Positions 1 to 4,742 of a DNA stretch of 5,111 bases are shown piece by piece. Position numbers and translations under genes: made by a program. Under the pieces are notes generated by a model that searched no databases, was not told where the DNA came from, and saw only the letters and a list, made by a program, of their open reading frames with translations. How positions within the stretch are numbered: position 1 is the stretch's first letter; each line of letters starts with the position of its first letter. This stretch comes from Pseudomonadota bacterium (GTDB taxonomy: Bacteria > Pseudomonadota > Gammaproteobacteria > Burkholderiales > Rhodocyclaceae): NCBI GenBank assembly GCA_030917225.1, contig JAUPVD010000168.1, positions 1 to 5,111 of the forward strand, read 5' to 3'.

Positions 1-1177
1 GAATCGAGTCGTTACTGAGTATCAGCGATATCTAATCAGCACAACTCCGATTCAATGGCGCACTGAGATATTGCCGCCAGCTCAATCTCAACCATTTGAA
101 TCGCCTAATCTGGGTCTTGTTGTCGAGTTGCTTCTGGAATACGAGCGCTCAGTAAATCGGCCGCCATTAAAAAAAGCGCTGAAGGAAGCAGTCAGCATTA
201 GTGACTTCCTTCAACTTTCGAGAGTTGCGGCACTCCCGACGGTTGGGGAGTTGGTTGCCGATGAGCGTGGTGTGATTTATGTTGGAGCTGACTTCGGCCA
301 AATCCGGATGCGCGCCACATCGGGCGAATGGTCGTCTATCGATACCGGTTCGCCATCGCCCGTTACTGCAGTTTTTAGCAAAGCGGATCAGCTACTAGCG
401 GGGACGCAGCGTGGCGAAATCTTGGCTAAACAATCTTCTGCAGCTGACTGGAAATTGCTGAATTCATTGCCGGCGAACGAGGTCATTATAGATATTGATC
501 GTGCTAATAATGGCCGCTGGTTCATCGTGGCGGCGCACGCAAAACCGAGTCGTTTCCCTGGGGTGCTTGATGTTGAGTCGGTTCGCTTGTATTCGGCCCT
601 GGACGAGAAGTTGTCTGATCTACAGATGGTTAAATCGATTGAGTCAAAGTGGTCATTCGGGTGGGCGTTTTCACTCGCTGTTCGGGGGCAAGTAATCGAA
701 GATGCATATTTTCTGAATACCATTTCTGAGGTTGAAAAATTCGATACTGCAACGATGCGAATGGAAACACTTGGTCCCGGACATCCGATATCCCAGTTTC
801 GAGTATCCAGTAGCGGTAACGTGCTAACTGGATTCAGGAATCAGGGCGCTTTTTCCAAGCTAAGTGTTTCATTTGATCGCGCCAAAACGTGGGTCGAAAT
901 GGAAAGGCCTCCTTATACCGTTAATGATTTGATCGTAAATTCGCAACATTCCGCGCACGCAACCCGATGGAGCGCTGGGTTGTTTAGCGCAAGCATGGAA
1001 TTTTTGCGATTTGATGCGGAGAAGAATGAGTGGCTTAAGCTTGCTGAGGCAACGCCCGATGCTTGTCGCCGTACTTTGATGACTCAGGATGGGGCTATGT
1101 TGTTTTGTATCTCGCGTGGGGGATCAATACTGAGATTTAATGGAAGCAATTTGGTTGTTGAGTTCGCATCTGATTGA
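1..1177 (+). CDS. Beta-propeller / BNR-like repeat protein, 5'-truncated by window edge
   Basis: The frame that ends at the TGA at 1175-1177 is open to the left edge of the window. From base 2 it reads N-R-V-V-T-E-Y-Q-R-Y and has no ATG or GTG before a TTG at 71. That TTG has no convincing Shine-Dalgarno, so I treat this as the C-terminal part (about 391 residues) of a longer protein. Numbering from the TTG, residues 58-368 show blade-like units: a strand ending in W-x-x-(I/L), then a hydrophobic strand, then a Gly-containing turn such as IYVGADFGQI, LLAGTQRGEI and LFCISRGGSILRF. An Asp-box-like motif SFDRAKTW (residues 267-274, Ala in place of the usual Gly) supports a sialidase/BNR-type propeller fold. 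No transmembrane segment or signal peptide is visible in this part. The composition is markedly AT-richer than the genes to the right. Substrate or partner is unknown, and the fold call is a motif-level inference. Confidence 0.75.
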   Translation, partial: NRVVTEYQRYLISTTPIQWRTEILPPAQSQPFESPNLGLVVELLLEYERSVNRPPLKKALKEAVSISDFLQLSRVAALPTVGELVADERGVIYVGADFGQIRMRATSGEWSSIDTGSPSPVTAVFSKADQLLAGTQRGEILAKQSSAADWKLLNSLPANEVIIDIDRANNGRWFIVAAHAKPSRFPGVLDVESVRLYSALDEKLSDLQMVKSIESKWSFGWAFSLAVRGQVIEDAYFLNTISEVEKFDTATMRMETLGPGHPISQFRVSSSGNVLTGFRNQGAFSKLSVSFDRAKTWVEMERPPYTVNDLIVNSQHSAHATRWSAGLFSASMEFLRFDAEKNEWLKLAEATPDACRRTLMTQDGAMLFCISRGGSILRFNGSNLVVEFASD

Positions 1178-1179
1178 AG

Positions 1180-1195
1180 CAATCAATAAGGGGGC
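1180..1195 (+). repeat. 16-nt direct repeat, copy A
   Basis: CAATCAATAAGGGGGC matches CAATCAATTAAGGGGC at 1288-1303 at 14 of 16 positions without gaps. Both copies are followed a few bases later by TCATTT (1200-1205 and 1309-1314). The two copies bracket the 29-bp repeat and the two hairpins. A local duplication or the boundary of a small insertion are possible explanations. Confidence 0.45.
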
Positions 1196-1219
1196 AACAT
1201 CATTTGTCTGAAGTACGCC

Positions 1220-1248
1220 GATATGGGGTCAGCATGAATTAGGTTTTC
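1220..1248 (+). repeat. 29-bp direct repeat, left copy (upstream of BRO gene)
   Basis: The core GGGTCAGCATGAATT (1226-1240) is identical to 2519-2533. Aligning 1220-1248 with 2513-2541 gives 25 matches of 29 with no gap, the differences lying at the fifth and sixth bases and at two positions shortly after the core. GGGGTCAGC at 1225-1233 can also pair with GCTCACCCC at 1251-1259 (8 of 9 bases, 17-nt loop), so the left copy may form a larger hairpin. From memory, motifs beginning GGGGTCAG recur near REP-associated (Y1/RAYT) transposases in proteobacteria; this family link is unproven here. Confidence 0.75.
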
Positions 1249-1249
1249 T

Positions 1250-1266
1250 GGCTCACCCCATGAGCC
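1250..1266 (+). repeat. Perfect inverted repeat (hairpin 1)
   Basis: GGCTCA (1250-1255) and TGAGCC (1261-1266) are exact reverse complements separated by a 5-nt loop CCCCA. The hairpin abuts a second one at 1267. The left arm can instead pair with the 29-bp repeat at 1225-1233, so two alternative folds compete. No T-tract follows. Confidence 0.55.
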
Positions 1267-1284
1267 GCAGCATAGGCATGCTGC
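1267..1284 (+). repeat. Perfect inverted repeat (hairpin 2)
   Basis: GCAGCAT (1267-1273) and ATGCTGC (1278-1284) are exact reverse complements around a 4-nt loop AGGC, a 7-bp stem. It begins at the base directly after hairpin 1. The following bases TTCCAATC are not a T-run, so this is not a typical intrinsic terminator. It could be a protein binding site, a mobile-element end structure or an mRNA leader fold. Confidence 0.55.
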
Positions 1285-1287
1285 TTC

Positions 1288-1303
1288 CAATCAATTAAGG
1301 GGC
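1288..1303 (+). repeat. 16-nt direct repeat, copy B
   Basis: This is the partner of the copy at 1180-1195, with 14 of 16 bases identical and 108 bp between the starts. It follows directly on the second hairpin (1267-1284), so the segment 1196-1287 is enclosed by the pair. Confidence 0.45.
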
Positions 1304-1377
1304 TGTGTTCATTTTTAGAGACCCATGCTGTCGACCATGCGCTGGTTAGAAGTAGGACAAAGATGATGATTGCGAAC

Positions 1378-1383
1378 GGAGGT
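1378..1383 (+). promoter_or_regulatory. Shine-Dalgarno of BRO gene
   Basis: GGAGGT lies 5 nt before the ATG at 1389. It is a strong ribosome binding site and fixes the start of the BRO gene. Confidence 0.85.
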
Positions 1384-1388
1384 AGGGG

Positions 1389-2309
1389 ATGAGTAAACCC
1401 GCACTGCCAGGTGAGCCGGCTGGAAAGATTGTCGTCTTCCAGGAGCGCTCTATTCGGCGCACATGGCATAACGAGGAGTGGTGGTTTGCCATCGTCGACG
1501 TCGTGGCGGTGCTCACCGATTCCGTTCAGCCGGAGGGCTATGTCAAGGATTTGCGCCGTCGCGACAAGGAGTTAGCCAAAGGGTGGGGGCAGATTGCCAC
1601 CCCCCTTCGGGTGGAAACCGAGGGCGGCATTCAGCGGGTCAATTGCGCCAACACCGAAGGGCTGTTCCGCATCATCCAGTCCATCCCCTCACCCAAGGCC
1701 GAACCCTTCAAGCGCTGGCTGGCGCAGGTGGGTTATGAGCGGGTGAAGGAAATCGAAAATCCGGAACTGGCCGGCGCCCGTGCGCGCGAGTTGTATCAGG
1801 CCAAGGGCTACCCGAAAGACTGGATCGAGAAACGCCTGCGCTCCATCGCTGTGCGCGGTGAATTGACCGACGAATGGAAGTCGCGCGGCGTTGAAGAAGG
1901 CAAGGAATACGCGATCCTGACTGCCGAAATCGCCCGTGCCACCTTTGGCGTGACACCCGGCGCACATCGTCGCTTGAAGTCTCTCGACAAGGTCAAGACC
2001 GGCAACAATCTGCGCGACCACATGACCGATCTGGAATTGATCTTCACCATGCTGGGTGAGGCCAGCACGACGGAGATTGCTCGCCGCAAGGATGCGCAAG
2101 GATTTGACGAGAACCGCGTTGCGGCCAAAGAGGGCGGTTCGGTCGCGGGGAATGCGCGCAAGGATCTGGAAACAAGGAGCGGAAAGCCGGTGGTGAGCCG
2201 GGCTAATTATCTGGTGCTGGAAAGTGGCGCGACGCCCGTTGCGCCTGAGGCCGGCTCGCCTGCGAAGATTGCCAAAGGCAAACCGAAGGGCGGCAAGGGT
2301 GCCAAGTAA
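1389..2309 (+). CDS. BRO-N domain protein (phage antirepressor / DinD-like)
   Basis: This 306-aa protein begins at an ATG with a strong Shine-Dalgarno. Residues about 12-115 match the BRO-N pattern: a strand KIVVFQ, then WWFAIVDVVAVLTDS (31-45), YVKDLRRRD (51-59), a G-G-I-Q-R turn (79-83) and NTEGLFRIIQSIPSPKAEPF (88-107) ending in the K-R-W-L-A motif. This is the fold of phage antirepressors, which bind DNA or a repressor. Residues about 150-275 (including the stretches LRDHMTDLELIF and ARRKDAQGFDENRVAAKEGG) resemble the C-terminal part of DNA-damage-inducible protein D. The tail 293-306 is Lys/Gly-rich and probably disordered, with possible nucleic-acid contact. No integrase, repressor or capsid gene accompanies it, so it is not visibly in a prophage. 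Its 3' end overlaps a candidate small gene by 11 nt. The BRO-N assignment is confident; regulatory target and SOS control are not shown, and no LexA box was recognised. Confidence 0.85.
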   Translation: MSKPALPGEPAGKIVVFQERSIRRTWHNEEWWFAIVDVVAVLTDSVQPEGYVKDLRRRDKELAKGWGQIATPLRVETEGGIQRVNCANTEGLFRIIQSIPSPKAEPFKRWLAQVGYERVKEIENPELAGARARELYQAKGYPKDWIEKRLRSIAVRGELTDEWKSRGVEEGKEYAILTAEIARATFGVTPGAHRRLKSLDKVKTGNNLRDHMTDLELIFTMLGEASTTEIARRKDAQGFDENRVAAKEGGSVAGNARKDLETRSGKPVVSRANYLVLESGATPVAPEAGSPAKIAKGKPKGGKGAK

Positions 2310-2514
2310 AGTGCGTGAAGATGCTCAGGCGGCTGCGCATCGCGATGATTTTGATGCTGTGGCAGAGCTGAGTTTCGCTCGCATCGTCGAATCCAGAATG
2401 ACGATTCCCTGGGGCGCAATGCGCGGCTATCTGGAGGGTCGGGTTACTGACAGGGCAAGTTGTTGCCCGGTTGCTCGCAAGCACCCGGTAGTGTCCGATT
2501 ACGGATTCGCGTGA
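2299..2514 (+). CDS. Candidate small protein coupled to BRO gene (71 aa)
   Basis: A frame from GTG 2299 to TGA 2512-2514 overlaps the BRO gene by 11 nt. GAAGGG at 2285-2290 is a possible Shine-Dalgarno 8 nt upstream. A second GTG at 2311, just after the BRO stop, would give 67 aa. The protein is acidic and helical in its first half (EDAQ, then HRDDFDAVAELSFARIVES), followed by IPWGAMRGYLEGR at residues 37-49. A short helix plus an I-P-W...Y-L-x-x-R segment is a layout I associate with small antitoxin-like proteins, but I do not recognise the family. The Cys-containing tail (about residues 53-71) looks atypical, and the stop codon overlaps the start of the 29-bp repeat, so the C-terminus may have been altered by the repeat's insertion. 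Coding potential is plausible but unproven. Confidence 0.4.
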   Translation: MPSKVREDAQAAAHRDDFDAVAELSFARIVESRMTIPWGAMRGYLEGRVTDRASCCPVARKHPVVSDYGFA

Positions 2515-2541
2515 TAAAGGGTCAGCATGAATTGGATTTTC
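2513..2541 (+). repeat. 29-bp direct repeat, right copy (upstream of NERD-helicase)
   Basis: This copy matches 1220-1248 at 25 of 29 positions and lies 1293 bp downstream in the same orientation. It starts inside the TGA of the small ORF (2512-2514) and ends 33 nt before the helicase ATG. It lacks the complementary GCTCACCCC partner seen after the left copy, so the flanks have diverged or only the 29-bp unit is shared. Confidence 0.75.
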
Positions 2542-2547
2542 ACAGCC

Positions 2548-2562
2548 GCCAATTCACTTGGC
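2548..2562 (+). repeat. Short inverted repeat before NERD-helicase start
   Basis: GCCAA (2548-2552) and TTGGC (2558-2562) are exact reverse complements around a 5-nt spacer, 12 nt before the helicase ATG. It would overlap the ribosome entry region and could act as an operator or a translation-limiting fold. It is short enough to be chance. Confidence 0.25.
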
Positions 2563-2574
2563 ATGGATTGAAAA

Positions 2575-4362
2575 ATGGCCGTACTCATTCCATCCATCGC
2601 TAGCTGCACCTTCGACAGCGGCGGCGAGCGCCGTCTGGCCGAGCGCCTGGAAGCCAAGCTGGAGGACGACTACCTCTGCTGGTACAACGTTGCGCTCGGG
2701 CCGTCGGCGCTGCATCCCGATTTCATCGTATTCCACCCGCGACGCGGGCTGCTGATTCTGGAGGTGAAGGATTGGCGCACGCGCACGATCCTCGCCGCCG
2801 ACCGCCAGAAGTTCACCATCGAAACCGCGCGCGGCCCGACGGTGGTGGAGAACCCGCTGGAGCAGGCGCGGCATTACGCGCATGCCGCCACCGATGTGCT
2901 GCAGCGCGACCCGCAACTGGTGTTCTCCAGCGGGCGCGAGGCGGGCAAGCTGATGTTCCCGTGGAGCTACGGCGTCGTGCTGCCGAACCTCACGCGCAAG
3001 CAGTTCGACGAGGGCGGGCTGGGCGAGGTGATTCCGCCGAACCGGGTGATCTGCCAGGATGAGATGCTCGAAGGCGTCGAGGCCGAGGCTTTCCAGCAGC
3101 GGCTGTGGGAGATGTTCTCGGTGCGCTTTCACGGTGCGCTGTCGCTGCCGCAGATCGACCGCGTACGCTGGCATCTTTTTCCCGAGGTGCGCATTGCTTC
3201 GGCGCAGGCCGACCTGTTCGCCGCCGACGTGCCGCCGCCGGATTTCGTGCGCGTCATGGATTTGCAGCAGGAACAACTGGCGCGCAGTTTGGGCGAAGGG
3301 CATCGCGTCATCCACGGCGTTGCCGGTTCGGGCAAGACGCTGATCCTCGGCTACCGCGCCGAGCATCTGGCTCAGGTGTGCGCCAAGCCGATCCTGATCC
3401 TCTGCTACAACGAGTCGCTGGCGCGCCGCATCGGCAGCATGATGCGCGCCAAGGGGCTGGCGGAGAAGGTGCATGTGCATCACTTTCACCAGTGGTGCCG
3501 CGCGCAGTTGTCGGCCTTTAACGTCGATCTGCCGAAGCGGTCCGACGACATGAATGCCTTCTTCGCCGAGATGGTCGACCGCGTGATCCGCGCCGTCGAG
3601 CGTGGCCAGATCCCGGCGGCGCAGTACGACGCGATCCTGATTGACGAGGGGCATGACTTCCGGCCGGAGTGGTTCAAGCTGGTGGTGCAGATGGTCGATC
3701 CGAAGACCAACAGCCTGCTGGTGCTGTACGACGACGCGCAGTCGATCTACGGCGACGAGAAACAAAAGAAGTTCAGTTTCAAGAGCGTCGGCATCCAGGC
3801 CGCCGGCCGCACGACGATCCTGCGCATCAACTACCGCAACACCGACGCCATCCTGCGCTTCGCGCGCGACGTGGCGCAGAGCATCCTGACGCCTAGCGAC
3901 GCGGACGATGATGGTGTGCCGCTGCTGTCGCCGCAGTCAGCCGGCCGGGCCGGTGCGGCGCCGCAGGTGATCAACCTGCCGAGCCTCAAGGAAGAGGCGG
4001 AGTTCATCGTCAAGCACCTGAAGGACGCGCACCGTGCCGGCACGCCGTGGCGTGACATGGCGGTGATCTACCGCGAGTGGCGTGACGCGAAGCTGATCCG
4101 CAACATGCTGCCGGCCCACGGCATCCCGCTCGTCTATTTCAAGGACGCGACCTACGCCGCCGACGAGGACAAGGTGACGCTAATCACCATGCACTCGTGC
4201 AAGGGGCTGGAGTACCCGCTCGTGGTGATCCCCGGCGCCGACCGGATCAAAAGCGCGGGCGAGCTGTCTCCGCACGAGGCGAAGCTGCTCTATGTGGCGA
4301 TGACGCGGGCGACACGGGAGTTGGTGGTGTGCGGGGTGGGCGAAATGGGCGCGACGCAGTGA
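2575..4362 (+). CDS. NERD nuclease domain - UvrD-like SF1 helicase fusion
   Basis: This 595-aa cytoplasmic protein joins two catalytic modules. The N-terminal NERD domain (about 12-130) has the nuclease-type residues E18 (GGERRLAERLE), D49 (HPDF) and E63-x-K65 (LEVKDW), the D-ExK pattern of the restriction-endonuclease fold. A linker leads to an SF1A helicase: a Q-type motif (LQQEQL, 230-235), Walker A GSGKT with K254, motif Ia (ILILCYNESLARRI), HHFHQWC, Walker B LIDEGHD with D357-E358, motif III DDAQSIY (386-392), NYRN (419-422), motif V ITMHSCKGLEYPLVV (537-551) and motif VI YVAMTRATREL with R578. All helicase motifs look intact. The helicase part is shorter than Rep or UvrD, suggesting reduced 1B/2B insertions. 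An in-frame TGA (2569-2571) directly precedes the ATG, and only a weak GGA (2565-2567) serves as Shine-Dalgarno. It probably unwinds or translocates on DNA and cuts it. A role in phage defence or DNA repair is inference. Confidence 0.92.
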   Translation: MAVLIPSIASCTFDSGGERRLAERLEAKLEDDYLCWYNVALGPSALHPDFIVFHPRRGLLILEVKDWRTRTILAADRQKFTIETARGPTVVENPLEQARHYAHAATDVLQRDPQLVFSSGREAGKLMFPWSYGVVLPNLTRKQFDEGGLGEVIPPNRVICQDEMLEGVEAEAFQQRLWEMFSVRFHGALSLPQIDRVRWHLFPEVRIASAQADLFAADVPPPDFVRVMDLQQEQLARSLGEGHRVIHGVAGSGKTLILGYRAEHLAQVCAKPILILCYNESLARRIGSMMRAKGLAEKVHVHHFHQWCRAQLSAFNVDLPKRSDDMNAFFAEMVDRVIRAVERGQIPAAQYDAILIDEGHDFRPEWFKLVVQMVDPKTNSLLVLYDDAQSIYGDEKQKKFSFKSVGIQAAGRTTILRINYRNTDAILRFARDVAQSILTPSDADDDGVPLLSPQSAGRAGAAPQVINLPSLKEEAEFIVKHLKDAHRAGTPWRDMAVIYREWRDAKLIRNMLPAHGIPLVYFKDATYAADEDKVTLITMHSCKGLEYPLVVIPGADRIKSAGELSPHEAKLLYVAMTRATRELVVCGVGEMGATQ

Positions 4363-4366
4363 ATTA

Positions 4367-4382
4367 GCCGATTTGTGTCGGC
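4367..4382 (+). terminator. Possible weak terminator or hairpin after NERD-helicase
   Basis: GCCGA (4367-4371) and TCGGC (4378-4382) are exact complements with a 6-nt loop, starting 4 nt after the helicase stop. The stem is only 5 bp and GCGGGG rather than T's follows. The nearest T-run (4408-4412) is 25 nt on. Function as a terminator is doubtful. Confidence 0.25.
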
Positions 4383-4436
4383 GGGGCACGGCTTGAGCGT
4401 AGGGAACTTTTTAGGCTTGTGTGAGTCAGTTTGACG

Positions 4437-4442
4437 TACAAT
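4437..4442 (+). promoter_or_regulatory. -10 box of the toxin-antitoxin operon
   Basis: TACAAT matches the sigma-70 consensus at 5 of 6 bases and lies 27 nt before the antitoxin ATG, which would leave a leader of about 20 nt. No good -35 is present. The best is TTGTGT (4417-4422) with a short 14-nt spacer. A poor -35 could reflect autorepression by the antitoxin, as is usual for ribbon-helix-helix antitoxins, but I see no clear operator palindrome. Confidence 0.5.
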
Positions 4443-4456
4443 GTGTTCGTGATTCC

Positions 4457-4463
4457 AGAGGAG
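4457..4463 (+). promoter_or_regulatory. Shine-Dalgarno of the antitoxin gene
   Basis: AGAGGAG lies 6 nt before ATG 4470. It decides the start in favour of 4470 over an in-frame TTG at 4431, which lies upstream of the -10 box and so could not be on the transcript predicted from it. Confidence 0.85.
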
Positions 4464-4469
4464 TTCGCC

Positions 4470-4742
4470 ATGCCCGCCACCATTCATGCACACGACACCC
4501 GCATTAATCTTCGCACCAGCCCCGAGGCTAAGGCGCTCATCGAGCGTGCCGCTGCGCTGATGGGTACGACGGTATCGTCGTTCATGTTGCAGAACGCGTA
4601 TGAAGCTGCGCAGCGTCTGGTTGCCCAGCACGAAACGATCGTGTTGTCGGATCGGGATCGCGACGCTTTCCTTGCGGCTATCGATAATCCTGGCGAGCCG
4701 ACGGAAGCACTCAAGGCCCTGATGCGGCGCGCTCAGGGATGA
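4470..4742 (+). CDS. tacA: DUF1778 (TacA-family) ribbon-helix-helix antitoxin
   Basis: This 90-aa protein is the antitoxin of a type II toxin-antitoxin pair. Residues 10-16 (TRINLRT) form the DNA-binding ribbon strand, followed by two helices: PEAKALIERAAALMG (18-32) and VSSFMLQNAYEAAQRLV (35-51). The pattern T-R-I-N-L-R then ...S-x-F-x-L-x-x-A is typical of DUF1778. The C-terminal part, with ETIVLSDRDRDAFLAAIDNP (55-74) and then EPTEALKALMRR, is the segment known in this family to wrap around and block the acetyltransferase toxin. It likely represses its own operon together with the toxin. The start at 4470 is supported by AGAGGAG at 4457-4463. Its stop overlaps the toxin's ATG as ATGA, which implies translational coupling. 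The symbol is given by family, not by proven orthology. Confidence 0.9.
   Translation: MPATIHAHDTRINLRTSPEAKALIERAAALMGTTVSSFMLQNAYEAAQRLVAQHETIVLSDRDRDAFLAAIDNPGEPTEALKALMRRAQG

Larger units (their letters stand above)
1178..1388. other. Structured intergenic spacer between propeller gene and BRO gene
   Basis: These 211 bases hold no credible gene. They contain a pair of 16-nt near-identical direct repeats (1180-1195 and 1288-1303), the first copy of the 29-bp repeat (1220-1248), two abutting hairpins (1250-1266 and 1267-1284) and, at the right end, the ribosome binding site of the BRO gene. I see no convincing -35/-10 pair. Neither hairpin is followed by a T-run, so a standard intrinsic terminator for the upstream gene is not evident. 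Confidence 0.6.

Noticed and set aside
71..73. TTG as the start of the propeller gene
   Set aside because: The frame is open upstream to the window edge and there is no Shine-Dalgarno before the TTG, so the gene more likely starts outside the window.
1239..1469. 76-codon - strand frame with a hydrophobic stretch in the spacer
   Set aside because: It overlaps the hairpins, the BRO start and its ribosome binding site. The hydrophobic run is short and no Shine-Dalgarno was found.
1689..2099. 136-codon open frame on the - strand inside the BRO gene
   Set aside because: It is antisense to the BRO/DinD-like coding region with no supporting start signal or domain.
2224..2298. Longer version of the small ORF starting at ATG... 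within the BRO gene (position 2224 region)
   Set aside because: The extra 25 residues are Arg/Ala/Pro-rich, typical of a shifted frame through the BRO tail. The GTG at 2299 or 2311 is the more credible start.
2554..3765. 403-codon open frame on the - strand opposite the NERD-helicase
   Set aside because: It lies wholly antisense to a gene with complete nuclease and helicase motifs. Its His/Arg/Leu-rich product shows no recognisable domain, as expected of a shadow frame in GC-rich DNA.
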